The notes beneath the pieces were generated by a model. The model did no database searches, was not told the origin of the DNA, and saw only the letters and a program-made list of their open reading frames with translations. From Polynucleobacter sp. UK-Gri1-W3 (lineage in GTDB: Bacteria; Pseudomonadota; Gammaproteobacteria; Burkholderiales; Burkholderiaceae), in contig NZ_JACVQA010000008.1 in NCBI RefSeq assembly GCF_018881595.1, positions 124,001 to 188,000 on the forward strand: a stretch of 64,000 bases of DNA, written 5' to 3'. The stretch's first letter is position 1. Every line of letters starts with the position of its first letter. A program made the position numbers and the translations under genes. Below, one piece after another: positions 41,987 to 52,665 of this stretch.

Positions 41987-41998
41987 CACCCGTACTCC

Positions 41999-42023
41999 TG
42001 ACTAGTTATCTGACTAGTTTATC
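41999..42023 (-). promoter_or_regulatory. Direct-repeat operator candidate of the Phd/VapC module
   Basis: TGACTAGTTATC (41999-42010) is repeated as TGACTAGTTTATC (42011-42023), each containing the palindrome ACTAGT, just upstream of the antitoxin start. Such paired sites suit Phd-type autorepression. Confidence 0.5.
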
Positions 42024-42129
42024 AGAGAAAAGGCTATATCGGTTGGTGCACATAGAGTATTTAAGCCAATGGAAGCAATCTTTAGAAGGGGGCTTATTGC
42101 ATTTTTAAGTAGTGGCTCACCGAATTCCT

Positions 42130-42135
42130 TATAAT
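42130..42135 (+). promoter_or_regulatory. -10 element of tRNA-Ser(TGA)
   Basis: A perfect TATAAT hexamer lies 19 bp before the tRNA. No good -35 hexamer at proper spacing was found; TTAAGT at 42105-42110 is the nearest candidate. Confidence 0.45.
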
Positions 42136-42154
42136 CTAGTGCTGAAATCGCAAA

Positions 42155-42244
42155 GGAAGAGTGGCAGAGCGGTTGAATGCACCAGTCTTGAAAACTGGCG
42201 AGGATGAAAGTCCTCCGTGAGTTCGAATCTCACCTCTTCCGCCA
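42155..42244 (+). tRNA. tRNA-Ser (anticodon TGA)
   Basis: Class II tRNA of 90 nt with encoded CCA. The acceptor GGAAGAG pairs with CTCTTCC. The anticodon stem CCAGT/ACTGG encloses CTTGAAA, giving anticodon UGA. The long variable arm (GAGGATGAAAGTCCTC) and the T-loop GTTCGAATCTC are typical of serine tRNAs. Confidence 0.97.
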
Positions 42245-42267
42245 TCAATATTCGTTACGACAGATCC

Positions 42268-42819
42268 TCAGATCTGCTTCCCGGTTACCGCCCCCATAAA
42301 GCCTTGTATGTAGGGCGCAGGAACATAAATCACATTGCTATTGCCAGTCTGGGACTTAATCTCGAGCTGAAAGCCAGTCTTGCTATGACTTGCCAAGAAT
42401 TTTGGATCGAGTTCGATCGCCATTAGCTCTTTAAAGATGCAACCTTGCTCTCCACAGATTCCAGCTTCGCGCGAAATCACGCTGAAGGTTTTGTTTGGTA
42501 CGTTTTCTAGATTTGCTGAATCGTAATAGCGCCATTTTGTAAAGTAAGTCAGCATGACGATCACGCGGTAGGAGATCACACCCTGAGGATTGGTGGTGCT
42601 CTCTAGGCTATACATTTGATAGGTATTTTGATCTCCCATCGTATTAATATGGGGCCCGATATAGCTTTTGATACCCATTGGTGTATTGGACACTAGGCGG
42701 GTGGACATGTATACCGATTGAGACTCTTGCTCGTTCACGAGCTTATCGGGATGGGAGCACCCAGTTACTCCAGCGATGACGGCGCAGAAGAGGGTAGCTA
42801 AAAAGAGACTGCGTTTCAT
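42268..42819 (-). CDS. Putative lipoprotein of unknown function
   Basis: A 183-aa protein from ATG 42819 (MKRSLFLATLFCAVIAG) with lipobox VTGC, so it is probably anchored to a membrane on the periplasmic side. The mature part is beta-rich (YRVIVMLTYFTKWRYYDSA) and has two cysteines (AGICGEQGCIF). It lies 29 bp downstream of the efflux operon on the same strand, so it may be its last gene. An in-frame TTG two codons upstream is an alternative start. I recognise no family. Confidence 0.65.
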   Translation of the reverse strand: MKRSLFLATLFCAVIAGVTGCSHPDKLVNEQESQSVYMSTRLVSNTPMGIKSYIGPHINTMGDQNTYQMYSLESTTNPQGVISYRVIVMLTYFTKWRYYDSANLENVPNKTFSVISREAGICGEQGCIFKELMAIELDPKFLASHSKTGFQLEIKSQTGNSNVIYVPAPYIQGFMGAVTGKQI

Positions 42820-42854
42820 ATTCAATTCCTTGTAAGATTTATAGAGTTTACTAT

Positions 42855-44360
42855 TTACTTGTTTGCAAGCAGGCTGGCATCCCAGCCGCCGCCTAAGGAG
42901 GTAATCAGGCCTACATGGGCTGAAATTTGCCGATTTAATAAGGACATGAGCGTACGCTCATTCGAGAGCTCAGTGGCTTGGGCGGTAGAGACGTTCAGGT
43001 AATTCACGATCCCCGACTTATATTGGTTCAAACTAATCCGTACCGCAGCTTGTGCATATTTCACAGCACTTGCTTGTGCCTTACTTTCGCTTTGGAGTAA
43101 GCGTAACGCAACTAAATTGTCTTCGACATTTTGAAAGGCACTCAGTACTGTCTGGCGATAAGTAGCCACATTTTGGTCATATGCGGCATCGGCTTGACGT
43201 AAGGCGCCCACGCGTAAACCGCCATCAAATAAGGGCTGGGCTAAGGCGGGCCCCCATGACCAATACCTAAGGGGCATACTGATTAGGTTCGGTAGTTCCA
43301 CCCCTTGAAAGCCACCCGCAGCCGAAATAGTTAGTGTGGGAAAGAAAGCCGCGGTTGCCACGCCAATCTTGGCATTGGCTGCCGCCATTTGACGCTCAGC
43401 AGAGGCAATATCGGGTCTACGCTCTAACAATTGGGATGGTATGCCGATGGGAACATCTGGAAGCGAGGCGACTAACTTGGTCACAGGACTAACTACTAAG
43501 CCAGTTTGGGGGTCAATCGCATTTACTTGCGCCGGCAATGAAAAAGAGGAGGGTGTTTGACCAACTAAAACGGCGAGGGCATGCTCAAGCTGCGCACGCG
43601 TCAATTTCAGATCAATCGCAAGCGCCTTAGTCGATTCCAATAAAGTTTGCGCTTGGGCAACGTCAAGTTGTGTAACGATCCCTGCGTCATATTGATTTTG
43701 GCTAATCGTGAGCGATTTTTGATAAGCGTCGATCGTGAAGTCATACATTTGCGTTTGCATATCAGCAATGCGCAAGGCGAAGTAGGTTTGCGCTAAGGTA
43801 GCCTGGGTTGAGAGGGTGATGGCTGCAATCTGAGCAGCGCTGGCCTGAGCATTTGCACCGCCCGCCTCAACATTGCGCCTGACTTGACCCCAAATATCCG
43901 GAATCCAACTGGCTCCAATATTGGCATTGGAGCTTTGCACTACTGAACTTGAGGTATTGCCATTATTGCTTGCAGTGCCCCGGGTGCCGCCGGCATTGCC
44001 TGTTAAGGTAGGAAAGAGACCCGCACGTGCTTGGGTCAATAGAGCGGTGGCTTGTCGATACTGTGCTTCGGCCGCAATCACATTTTGATTGTTAATGGCG
44101 ATGTTAGTCATCAGCTCATCAAGCACGGGGTCGTGATACACCCTCCACCATTGGGTATCCATGCCCGCTTCGTTTGGCTCGGCAAGCTTCCAGCCGTCAC
44201 CTGATTGACTACTGTCTAACTCTTTATAAGCCGGTGCAACCGGACTTGTGGGCTTCACATAATCTGGCCCGACCATACACCCAGCCATCAGCGCCGAAAA
44301 AATGGCTCCGATGAGAATGGGCTTGAGTTGCTGTGAATTCATGCTACCAATCTTACTCAT
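42855..44360 (-). CDS. Outer membrane efflux lipoprotein, NodT/OprM family
   Basis: A TolC-like channel of 501 aa that completes the RND efflux pump. A lipobox (LMAGC near residue 28) is followed by MVGPDYVKPTSPVAP, the NodT/OprM opening. Two OEP repeats follow, with LDVAQAQTLLESTKA and VTQLDVAQ, and ERRPDIASAERQMAAANAKIGVA between them. Starts at 44360 or 44342 are both feasible; the first touches the permease stop, suggesting coupling. It is the last structural gene of the efflux operon. Confidence 0.9.
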   Translation of the reverse strand: MSKIGSMNSQQLKPILIGAIFSALMAGCMVGPDYVKPTSPVAPAYKELDSSQSGDGWKLAEPNEAGMDTQWWRVYHDPVLDELMTNIAINNQNVIAAEAQYRQATALLTQARAGLFPTLTGNAGGTRGTASNNGNTSSSVVQSSNANIGASWIPDIWGQVRRNVEAGGANAQASAAQIAAITLSTQATLAQTYFALRIADMQTQMYDFTIDAYQKSLTISQNQYDAGIVTQLDVAQAQTLLESTKALAIDLKLTRAQLEHALAVLVGQTPSSFSLPAQVNAIDPQTGLVVSPVTKLVASLPDVPIGIPSQLLERRPDIASAERQMAAANAKIGVATAAFFPTLTISAAGGFQGVELPNLISMPLRYWSWGPALAQPLFDGGLRVGALRQADAAYDQNVATYRQTVLSAFQNVEDNLVALRLLQSESKAQASAVKYAQAAVRISLNQYKSGIVNYLNVSTAQATELSNERTLMSLLNRQISAHVGLITSLGGGWDASLLANK

Positions 44361-47300
44361 TTATTGACGCCCCCACCGCCATTGACGTAAGCGTTCCATG
44401 TAGAGGTACACCACTGGTGTGGTGTAAAGCGTTAAAAGTTGACTCACAATTAAGCCGCCCACAATGGAGATGCCCAGGGGGCGATGAAATTCAGCGCCAT
44501 CACCCGAACCAATCGCTAAGGGAATGGCCCCTAAAATTGCCGCCATAGTCGTCATCATGATTGGCCGAAAGCGTAATAGGCAGGCCTTATAAATTGCATC
44601 ATGCGGCGACAAGCCATCCGTACGCTGCGCATGAATCGCGTAGTCAATCATCATGATCGCATTCTTTTTCACGATACCGATTAGCAAAATGACGCCAATC
44701 AAAGCGATGATGCTAAATTCCGTATTAAAGAGCATTAGGGCTAAAAGTGCTCCGACACCAGCCGAGGGCAAGGTTGAGAGAATCGTAATGGGATGAATGA
44801 GGCTTTCATACAAGATGCCTAGAACAATGTAGACCGTGATAAACGCTGCCAGAATCAGCCAGGGCTGACTTGAAAGGGAATCCTTAAAGGCTTTGGCAGT
44901 CCCTTGGAAGTTGCCTCGTACAGTATTGGGTACGTTCAATTTATCCATGGTCGCCATGATGGCCTCCGAGGCTTGACCCAAGGACACATTCGGCGCAAGG
45001 TTAAAGGAGATCGTCGTGGCAGTGAATTGGCTCTGATGATTGACTACTAAAGGGGTATTCGTTGGCGCATACGTGGCGATGGCGGAGAGGGGGACTTGTG
45101 CGGAAGTCACTTTGCTCCCCGGCGTATGAATCGCACCGATCGGGGTCGTCGCGGCCGTAATCGACTGCGCTGCGCCCACTGAATACGAATTTGGGCGAGG
45201 CGCTCCTGTACTAATATAGATATCCTTCAAGGTAGCTGGGTTCTGCCAGTACTGGGGTGCGACTTCCATGACTACGTGATACTGATTGAGGGGATTAAAA
45301 ATGGTCGACACTTGACGTTGACCAAAGGCGTCATTCAGGGTGGTGTCAATCAAATTAGTTGTTAGACCCAACTTGGCAGCATCATCATGATTAATGGTCA
45401 AGGTGGTCTGAATCCCTTTATCTTGAGCATCGGTATTCACATCCACGATTTCGGGTAAATCCATCATCGCAAATCGAATTTTAGGACCCCATATCCTCAG
45501 GTCCTCTAAGTTATCGCCCAGTAGGGTAAATTGATAAAGTGCATTACTCGGTCTGCCCCCCATGCGAATATCTTGGACGGCCTGTAAATAGAGGGTTGCT
45601 CCCGCTACTGCGTTGAGTTTGCGGCGCATCCTGCTGATCACCTCATCAACATTGATCTTGCGCTCACTCAGAGGCTTGAGAGACATAAATAAACTGCCTG
45701 TATTGGTTTGACCTCCACCATTGAAACTCACTACTTTATCGACTGCGGGATCTTGCATCACGATGTTCATAAACTGCGCCATCTTCTGTTGCATTGCCTG
45801 AAAGGAGATAGCTTGATCTGCTTGAATGTTGCCAATTACCCTGCCGGTATCTTGTTGTGGAAAGAAGCCCTTGGGAATGGCGATATATAAATACACGTTC
45901 AGACCAATGACGGCAAACAAGATCAGCATGGTCAGTCGTTGATGGGACAAGGCATACTCTAAAGAGCTTGCATAGCGTTGGTTGAGTTTCTTGAAGAAGA
46001 GATCAATCTTGAGCATGAAACCCGTAGGTTCAGAATGCACATGAGGCTTCAATAAGCGTGCGCAGAGCATCGGGGTAGCAGTTAAAGAGATCAGGAGCGA
46101 GACGGTAATCGCAACGGATAAAGTGATGGCAAATTCACGGAAGAGTCTGCCGACGATGCCACCCATTAAGAGAATAGGAATAAATACCGCTACTAAAGAC
46201 ACCGTTATAGAGAGTACGGTGAAGCCGATTTCACGTGAGCCCTTGAGGGCGGCGCTTAGTGGTGACTCACCATTCTCAATGCGACGTGCAATGACCTCCA
46301 ACACGACAATGGCATCGTCCACGACGAAACCAGTAGCAATTGTGAGGGCCATCAGAGAGAGATTATTCAAAGAGAAGCCGCATAAATACATCGCGGCAAA
46401 CGTACCTACTAGCGAGACTGGCACTGCAATACTCGGAATGATAGTGGCACGTACATTCCCTAGGAAAATAAAGACCACCATCACCACCAACATTACGGAA
46501 ATCATGAGCGTGCGCTCCACCTCTTTCAGCGAGGCCCGAATAGTGGGCGTTCTATCCAGCGGCACTTCCATGTGGATTGCCGCAGGAATGGAGGCTTCTA
46601 ATTGGGGAAGCAGGGCTCTAACACCATCCACTGTTTCAATAATATTAGCGCCTGGTTGACGCCAAATTACTAGTAACACTGCTGGCTTACCGTTGGCAAG
46701 ACCGCCGTTGCGTAAATCTTCAACGGAGTCCACTACTTGTGCAATATCGCCAATACGAACCGGAGAACCATTGTGGTAACCAATAATTACGGGAATGTAG
46801 TCTTGCGCCGTTGAAGAGGTATCGTTCGCAGTGATTTGCCAGGCTCTTTCACCGCTCTCTATCTGCCCCTTAGGCCGCACCGTATTAGATGCCGCAATCG
46901 CGCTACGCACATCCTCGAAGCCAATCCCCAAGGCAGACATGACGGTAGGATTAATTTCTACTCGCACTGCCGGTAATGAACTCCCCCCGACAGAGACCTG
47001 ACCGACTCCTTTAGATTGGGCAATTTTTTGCGCCAAAATAGTTGCGGCAGCATCATACAGCTGCGCTCTTGGCATCGTCTCCGATGTCAAACTCACAATC
47101 ATGATGGGCGCATCTGCTGGATTGACTTTGCGATAGGTTGGGTTGCTTGGCAATCCCGTCGGTAGCAAGCTACGCGCTGCATTAATTGCCGCCTGAACAT
47201 CATTCGCAGCGCCATCAATATTACGGCTGAGATCAAATTGCAATGTGATACGAGTGGATCCCAATGAACTTGATGAGGTCATTTCTGAAACACCTGCAAT

Positions 47301-47519
47301 CCGGCCTAGAGATCGCTCCAAGGGAGTGGCAACAGTTGCCGCCATGGTTTCTGGGCTTGCGCCAGGAAGGTTGGCTGAAACAGAGATGGTAGGGAAGTCG
47401 ATTTGCGGTAAGGGCGATACTGGCAGTAATTGAAAGGCAGTAGCACCGGCCAGCATGATGGCCAACATCATGAGGGTGGTAGCAACAGGTCGGTGGATAA
47501 ATGGGGCGGAGAAATTCAT
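44361..47519 (-). CDS. RND multidrug efflux permease, MdtC-like
   Basis: A 1052-aa inner membrane proton-driven transporter with twelve predicted membrane helices and two large periplasmic loops. The N-terminal [19 protein letters not shown] and [21 protein letters not shown] are RND signatures; the second is in helix 4, with its proton-relay aspartates. Best fit is the MdtC/MuxC position, following an MdtB-like gene. MdtB and MdtC form mixed trimers with the MdtA-like adaptor. Gaps of 0 and 22 bp to its neighbours support one operon. Confidence 0.92.
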   Translation of the reverse strand: MNFSAPFIHRPVATTLMMLAIMLAGATAFQLLPVSPLPQIDFPTISVSANLPGASPETMAATVATPLERSLGRIAGVSEMTSSSSLGSTRITLQFDLSRNIDGAANDVQAAINAARSLLPTGLPSNPTYRKVNPADAPIMIVSLTSETMPRAQLYDAAATILAQKIAQSKGVGQVSVGGSSLPAVRVEINPTVMSALGIGFEDVRSAIAASNTVRPKGQIESGERAWQITANDTSSTAQDYIPVIIGYHNGSPVRIGDIAQVVDSVEDLRNGGLANGKPAVLLVIWRQPGANIIETVDGVRALLPQLEASIPAAIHMEVPLDRTPTIRASLKEVERTLMISVMLVVMVVFIFLGNVRATIIPSIAVPVSLVGTFAAMYLCGFSLNNLSLMALTIATGFVVDDAIVVLEVIARRIENGESPLSAALKGSREIGFTVLSITVSLVAVFIPILLMGGIVGRLFREFAITLSVAITVSLLISLTATPMLCARLLKPHVHSEPTGFMLKIDLFFKKLNQRYASSLEYALSHQRLTMLILFAVIGLNVYLYIAIPKGFFPQQDTGRVIGNIQADQAISFQAMQQKMAQFMNIVMQDPAVDKVVSFNGGGQTNTGSLFMSLKPLSERKINVDEVISRMRRKLNAVAGATLYLQAVQDIRMGGRPSNALYQFTLLGDNLEDLRIWGPKIRFAMMDLPEIVDVNTDAQDKGIQTTLTINHDDAAKLGLTTNLIDTTLNDAFGQRQVSTIFNPLNQYHVVMEVAPQYWQNPATLKDIYISTGAPRPNSYSVGAAQSITAATTPIGAIHTPGSKVTSAQVPLSAIATYAPTNTPLVVNHQSQFTATTISFNLAPNVSLGQASEAIMATMDKLNVPNTVRGNFQGTAKAFKDSLSSQPWLILAAFITVYIVLGILYESLIHPITILSTLPSAGVGALLALMLFNTEFSIIALIGVILLIGIVKKNAIMMIDYAIHAQRTDGLSPHDAIYKACLLRFRPIMMTTMAAILGAIPLAIGSGDGAEFHRPLGISIVGGLIVSQLLTLYTTPVVYLYMERLRQWRWGRQ

Positions 47520-47541
47520 CGACTCAATGAGATTCCCATAG

Positions 47542-50500
47542 TTATCCTTTGCGGCTGGCTTGGTAGGCTTTTAGGCGCAGCGATAGGCGATCAAATGCCA
47601 AATAAATGACTGGTGTTGTAAACAGAGTCAGTACTTGACTGAACAATAAACCGCCGACCATCGTGATGCCGAGTGGGTGGCGCAACTCAGAGCCGGTACC
47701 TGTACCCAGCATGAGAGGAAGGGCGCCTAGAAGGGCTGCAAAGGTAGTCATTAAAATGGGGCGTAAGCGCAAGAGGCAAGCCTCATAAATGGCTTCCCGA
47801 GGCGACTTACCTTGGGTGCGCTCTGCCTCTAAAGCAAAGTCAATCATCATGATGGCATTTTTCTTGACGATACCAATGAGCAAGATAATGCCAATCACGC
47901 CAATAATATCCAGATCATTACCCGTGATCATGAGCGAGAGTAAGGCGCCTACTCCGGCTGAGGGAAGGGTGGATAGAATCGTGATCGGGTGAATATAGCT
48001 TTCGTACAAAATGCCCAGCACAATATACATACAGATAATGGCTGCCACAATGAGTACGACTGTATTACTTAAAGAAGCATTAAAGGCTTTGGAAGCGCCT
48101 TGAAAGCGAGTGATTAAACTCGCCGGCACTTGAATTTCTGCTTGCGCTGCGGTGATCGCGGCAACTGCATCTCCCAATGAGGCAGTACGACTTAAGTTAA
48201 ACGATATCGTTGTGGCCGGAAATTGCCCTTGATGATTGATATTGAGTGGGCCATAGCGTTCTTCAATTTGAGCGAGTACGCTTAACTGAATTTGTTTGCC
48301 AGAGGTGCTAGGTACATAGATCGCATCTAAAGCGTTGAGGCCAGGCTCCTCACTCTGCGCCGCTTGCAAGACCACACGATATTGGTTGGTTTGGGTAAAG
48401 ATGGTGGAGATCAGACGTTGACCATAGGCATTGTATAAAGCGTTATCGATCGCCGCGATCGTCACACCCAAGCGCGCCGCAACATCGCGATCAATCGCAA
48501 TGTAGGATTGCAAACCTTTGTTTTGAAGATCGCTTGTGACGCTACTGAGTTCGGGGACGGTATTGAGCTTTTCAATAATCTTTGGGGTCCACTCATTTAA
48601 CTCGGTTGGGCTGGCGTCTTCTAGCGTGAATTGATATTGCGTCCGACTCACCCGATCCTCGATGGTGAGATCTTGCACTGGCTGCAAGAAGAGTTTGATA
48701 TCAGTGAGTCGATCCACCTGATTTTGGATTCTGGCTAAAACTGTTTTGACGCTATCCCGGTCAGCATGGGGCTTAAGATTAATCAGCATCCGCCCACTAT
48801 TGAGCGTGGCGTTTGTACCATCCACCCCGATAAATGAGGACAAGCTATCCACATCAGGATCTTTGAGGATGATGTCTGCTAAAGCTTGTTGACGCTGCGC
48901 CATCGCTGCATAAGAAATCGATTGCGGCGCCTCGGAAATACCTTGAATCATGCCAGTATCTTGGCTCGGGAAGAATCCCTTTGGTATAAAAATATAAAGC
49001 AAGATGGTGAGTACTAAGGTCAAGAAAGCAACTGCTAGGGTTGCTTTTTCACGATCCAAAACCCAATTGAGGCCAAGACTATATTGGTGAATGAGGCGAT
49101 CGAATTGTTGGCCGCTCCAGTGATAAAACTTTGATTGCTGACTTTCTGGAATGTGATGCAATAGCAGGGCGCACATCATTGGCGTTAGAGTCAGAGATAC
49201 CACTGCAGAGATAACGATCGCGACTGCTAATGTGACCGCAAATTCCCTAAAGAGTCTGCCCACCACATCTCCCATAAAGAGCAGGGGGATGAGTACTGCC
49301 AGAAGCGATACGGTTAAGGAGATGATCGTAAAGCCAATTTGCTTTGAGCCCTTTAAGGCTGCTTCAAGCGGATTATCACCTTCCTCGATATAGCGTGAGA
49401 TATTCTCAATCATCACAATGGCATCATCCACGACAAAACCAGTGGCAATTGTTAAGGCCATGAGCGATAAATTATTTAATGAAAAGCCAACCCATTGCAT
49501 GATGCCGAAGGTGCCGATGAGTGAGAGGGGTACGGCAATGCCGGGAATAATGGTGGCCGGCACACTGCGCAGGAAAACATAAATTACCAGCACCACTAAC
49601 AGAATCGAAAACAGCAGTTCAACTTGCACGTCATGTACTGAAGCGCGGATGGTGCTCGTACGGTCAGTTAATATTTTGACTTCCAGTGCTTGCGGCAGAC
49701 TAGCTGAGAGTTGGGGCAATAGCGTTTTGATTTGATCCACTACCTCAATTACATTGGCGCCAGGTTGGCGTTGGATATTGAGGATGATGGCGGGTTGCTG
49801 ATTGGCCCATGCCCCAAGACGAACATTCTCGGGGCCATTAATAACCCGTGCGACATCGGAAATACGTACCGGAGCGCCATTGTTGTAAGTGATGATGAGA
49901 TCTTTGTAGCCTTCAGCCGATTTGATTTGATCATTGGCATCAATCGTGGAGGACTGATAAGGACCATCAAAGCTACCTTTAGCTGAATTGATATTGGCGT
50001 TACCAATCGCTACGCGGACATCATCAAGACTTAAGCCTTTGCTGGCCAGCGCTCCTGGGTTGGCAATGATGCGTACAGCGGGTCTTTGCCCTCCTGAGAC
50101 GCTCACGAGACCGACGCCAGGAATTTGAGAAATCTTTTGCGCTAGGCGAGTGTCTACTAAATCTTCGACCCGCGTTAATGGCAGCGTGGCAGAAGTAATT
50201 GCCAGCGTGAGGATGGGGGTGTCAGCCGGATTGACTTTGTTATAAATCGGTGGCGCAGGCAGATCTCCCGGTAACAACGAATTTGCTGCATTAATTGCGG
50301 CTTGCACTTCTTGCTCAGCAACATCCAAACTCATTTCTAGGCCAAATTGCAGGACAATGACGGATGCGCCTCCCGAGCTCACTGAAGACATTTGATTGAG
50401 TCCAGGCATTTGACCAAACTGGCGCTCAAGTGGAGCGGTGACTAGAGAAGCCATCACATCTGGGCTACCACCGGGATATAAAGTAACTACCTGAATGGTG

Positions 50501-50631
50501 GGATAGTCAACCTGGGGTAAAGAGGAAATTGGTAAGCCACGATAGGCTAAAAGCCCCCCAAGCAAAATTGCCACCATCAGGAGCGAGGTGGCAATTGGGC
50601 GGAGGATAAATATTCGTGAGGGGTTCATCAA
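47542..50631 (-). CDS. RND multidrug efflux permease, MdtB-like
   Basis: A 1029-aa RND permease, second of the tandem pair, sharing the same architecture with the downstream protein. [18 protein letters not shown] begins the family N-terminus and [21 protein letters not shown] marks helix 4. It lies 33 bp after the adaptor gene and 22 bp before the second permease. The hetero-permease arrangement (MdtBC/MuxBC) pumps bile salts, novobiocin and similar compounds in known species; the local substrate is unknown. Confidence 0.92.
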   Translation of the reverse strand: MMNPSRIFILRPIATSLLMVAILLGGLLAYRGLPISSLPQVDYPTIQVVTLYPGGSPDVMASLVTAPLERQFGQMPGLNQMSSVSSGGASVIVLQFGLEMSLDVAEQEVQAAINAANSLLPGDLPAPPIYNKVNPADTPILTLAITSATLPLTRVEDLVDTRLAQKISQIPGVGLVSVSGGQRPAVRIIANPGALASKGLSLDDVRVAIGNANINSAKGSFDGPYQSSTIDANDQIKSAEGYKDLIITYNNGAPVRISDVARVINGPENVRLGAWANQQPAIILNIQRQPGANVIEVVDQIKTLLPQLSASLPQALEVKILTDRTSTIRASVHDVQVELLFSILLVVLVIYVFLRSVPATIIPGIAVPLSLIGTFGIMQWVGFSLNNLSLMALTIATGFVVDDAIVMIENISRYIEEGDNPLEAALKGSKQIGFTIISLTVSLLAVLIPLLFMGDVVGRLFREFAVTLAVAIVISAVVSLTLTPMMCALLLHHIPESQQSKFYHWSGQQFDRLIHQYSLGLNWVLDREKATLAVAFLTLVLTILLYIFIPKGFFPSQDTGMIQGISEAPQSISYAAMAQRQQALADIILKDPDVDSLSSFIGVDGTNATLNSGRMLINLKPHADRDSVKTVLARIQNQVDRLTDIKLFLQPVQDLTIEDRVSRTQYQFTLEDASPTELNEWTPKIIEKLNTVPELSSVTSDLQNKGLQSYIAIDRDVAARLGVTIAAIDNALYNAYGQRLISTIFTQTNQYRVVLQAAQSEEPGLNALDAIYVPSTSGKQIQLSVLAQIEERYGPLNINHQGQFPATTISFNLSRTASLGDAVAAITAAQAEIQVPASLITRFQGASKAFNASLSNTVVLIVAAIICMYIVLGILYESYIHPITILSTLPSAGVGALLSLMITGNDLDIIGVIGIILLIGIVKKNAIMMIDFALEAERTQGKSPREAIYEACLLRLRPILMTTFAALLGALPLMLGTGTGSELRHPLGITMVGGLLFSQVLTLFTTPVIYLAFDRLSLRLKAYQASRKG

Positions 50632-50664
50632 TAACTGAAAAGTCGATGCAACTGGATAGCTACC

Positions 50665-52176
50665 TTAATTACCCTGAGCAGCACGTTTAGATTTTTTTGA
50701 GCTACCCCAGCCAGATTTTGAGTCCGGGTTCACTGCACTGGAAGCTTTGCCAACCATGACCTTGGAACCATTGCGCAACTTATCCGTGCCATCCACCACC
50801 ACAATATTGCCTGCAGAAAGACCATCCAGCACTTGCTGGTTGTAGCCATCTATCGGCCCCAACTTCACTGGCACGACCGAGACAGTGTTGTTGTTATTTA
50901 AGCGGTAAACAAAAGTACCCGGAGTTCCGCGCTGAATAGCGGGCACAGGAATCACGAGTGTATTTTTGAGGGTTTCAAGGACGACCCGTACATTAACAAA
51001 TTGATTCGGGAAGAGATTGAGATTCTCATTGGCAAAAATACCGCGTAATTTGACGGTACCGGTGGTGATATCGATTTCATTGTCGATACTTTCCAAAAAC
51101 CCAGTGGCTAATTTCACTTTGTTATCACTACTCCAAGCCTCCACTGGGATTAGTATCTTTTCAGCTAGGGGTGATGCGCTCGTTTGAGTGCCATTGCTAG
51201 CTGTAGGAGCTGAAGCCGGAGCCGGAGCGGGAGCATTCTCAGGAGGAGGTGGCTCTTCTAGGAATTTCTTAAATGCTGGAATTACTTCTTGAGGCACCGA
51301 AAATAGGACGGTAGTGGGTTGAAGTTGTGTAATCACGAACAACCCACTAGCGTCACTAGGCTGAACTAAGTTACCAGGGTCAACAAAACGCAAACCAATG
51401 CGACCATTGATCGGTGAGGTGATATGCGAAAACTCGAGCTGTAATTTAGCGGCACTGACAGAGCCTTCATCAGTTAAAACATTACCCTTGTATTGCTGAA
51501 CCAAGGCCTTTTGAGTTGCGTAGACCTGCTTAGAAATAGAGTCTTGTTTGAGCAAGATATCGTAGCGCTTCAAGTCAGTTTCAGCATTGCTGAGTAAAGC
51601 CTGATCCTTGTCGAGTGTGCCCTGTGCCTGCTTCAGTGCAGCCTCAAAAGGACGCGGATCAACTTGGGCTAGTAATTGGCCAGCCTTTACTAAATCACCC
51701 TCTCTAAAGTAGAGCTTACTTAGAATGCCACTGACTTGGGTGCGCACAGTGACCACATTACGAGGAGTAACTGTACCCAAAGCAGTTTGGATCACGGTAA
51801 TGTCGCCACGTTCAATAGGTGAGGTCACAACTGATACGGGCCTGTTACGGGCATCGCGCGCTTTAGAATCTGACAGAAAGCCGCTGATGAAATTCCATAC
51901 AAAACTCAGGACTAGGTAGACGGCAATATAAAAGAGAATCTGTGTGAATCTTCTACTGATCTTGAATTCAGGTTTTCTAGTAATGAACCGCGCGAGTTTT
52001 TCCAAACGGGGCTGTACATAATCGGTCATGCGCTGATTGAATTCCACCAGTCGCAGACGTCCCAACGCATACTTTTTTTGAGAAAAGCGCCACCATTTTG
52101 GCCAAATTGGATTATCCCGAATGCGCAGGGCTAAACGGTAGAGTGCTTGACCAATTTTGTGCAGGAAAGGTTTCAT
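50665..52176 (-). CDS. RND periplasmic adaptor (MdtA-like) with N-terminal extension
   Basis: Membrane fusion protein, 503 aa, linking the permeases to the outer membrane channel. The first 75 residues are basic and cytoplasmic-looking (RDNPIWPKWWRFSQKKY), followed by a membrane helix (FYIAVYLVLSFVWNFISGF) and then the biotinyl-lipoyl, coiled-coil and barrel domains (SGILSKLYFREGDLVKAGQL; LEFSHITSPINGRIGLR). The extension is longer than that of E. coli MdtA. A Pro/Ala-rich insertion (PPPPENAPAPAPASAP) sits in the middle. First gene of the operon. Confidence 0.88.
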   Translation of the reverse strand: MKPFLHKIGQALYRLALRIRDNPIWPKWWRFSQKKYALGRLRLVEFNQRMTDYVQPRLEKLARFITRKPEFKISRRFTQILFYIAVYLVLSFVWNFISGFLSDSKARDARNRPVSVVTSPIERGDITVIQTALGTVTPRNVVTVRTQVSGILSKLYFREGDLVKAGQLLAQVDPRPFEAALKQAQGTLDKDQALLSNAETDLKRYDILLKQDSISKQVYATQKALVQQYKGNVLTDEGSVSAAKLQLEFSHITSPINGRIGLRFVDPGNLVQPSDASGLFVITQLQPTTVLFSVPQEVIPAFKKFLEEPPPPENAPAPAPASAPTASNGTQTSASPLAEKILIPVEAWSSDNKVKLATGFLESIDNEIDITTGTVKLRGIFANENLNLFPNQFVNVRVVLETLKNTLVIPVPAIQRGTPGTFVYRLNNNNTVSVVPVKLGPIDGYNQQVLDGLSAGNIVVVDGTDKLRNGSKVMVGKASSAVNPDSKSGWGSSKKSKRAAQGN

Positions 52177-52259
52177 GGGGCTACATTAGGAAAAAGTGCA
52201 AATTGGAGTGGTGGTTTTAGTGCTTTAAGCCTCAGGCAACATCATAAGCCCTTGGGTTC

Positions 52260-52406
52260 TCAAGCCAAGAAAATCTCTTGCAAATTGTTTAAATAGCGCA
52301 AACCTTGTTCCGTGGGCCTGAGTAAAGAGGGGTTGGGGTCCAGCAAGCCTTTTTGACAAGCTTCTGCAAGGGGTTTTGCAATGACATTCAAGGGTATCCC
52401 CTTGTT
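52260..52406 (-). pseudogene. C-terminal fragment of a hemW homologue
   Basis: About 48 codons ending in TGA encode GIPLNVIAKPLAEACQKGLL, then LRYLNNLQEIFLA, which align without gaps to the C-terminus of the intact HemW at 59123-60310 (32 of 48 residues identical). Upstream of this the frame loses similarity at once and no start is present. It is a displaced tail rather than a gene. Its divergence from the local hemW suggests it came from another strain or an old duplication. Confidence 0.75.
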
Positions 52407-52456
52407 AAGATACTTCTTCTGTGTACCTTTATGTGTACCATTTTACAGGGGATGTT

Positions 52457-52591
52457 ATGAGTCTCCTAGTGATATCTTTTGGTAACATCATTGAAAAAAT
52501 ACATACGTTTAAGTGCTTACAAGGCTATTTTAGGAATTTCATGGAGTCTTATGGTTCTATAGATTTGCAGACACCTCTTCCACCAAGTTAA
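52457..52591 (+). CDS. Possible small protein
   Basis: A 44-aa frame starting ATG after AGGGG at 52447-52451, spacing 5 bp, within the 489-bp gap 52177-52665. The product (MSLLVISFGNIIEKIHTF..., ending LQTPLPPS) has no recognised family. It ends 5 bp before a strong terminator. It is reported because of the ribosome site and terminator, but chance is a real alternative. Confidence 0.2.
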   Translation: MSLLVISFGNIIEKIHTFKCLQGYFRNFMESYGSIDLQTPLPPS

Positions 52592-52596
52592 ATGTA

Positions 52597-52626
52597 AAAA
52601 GCCCAGCAACTACTTGCTGGGCTTTT
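52597..52626. terminator. Bidirectional rho-independent terminator
   Basis: Perfect 13-bp stem AAAAGCCCAGCAA/TTGCTGGGCTTTT with a 4-nt loop (CTAC). T-rich tails are present on both strands. It should end the minus-strand gene at 52666 and any plus-strand transcript from the gap. Confidence 0.92.
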
Positions 52627-52665
52627 ATCTTTTCAGCTACTAAAAAGAGCTACTGCATTTCTGGA

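Noticed and set aside
42155..42268. Integrative element attachment site at tRNA-Ser(TGA)
   Set aside because: No integrase gene, no repeated tRNA 3' end and no element boundary was found nearby.
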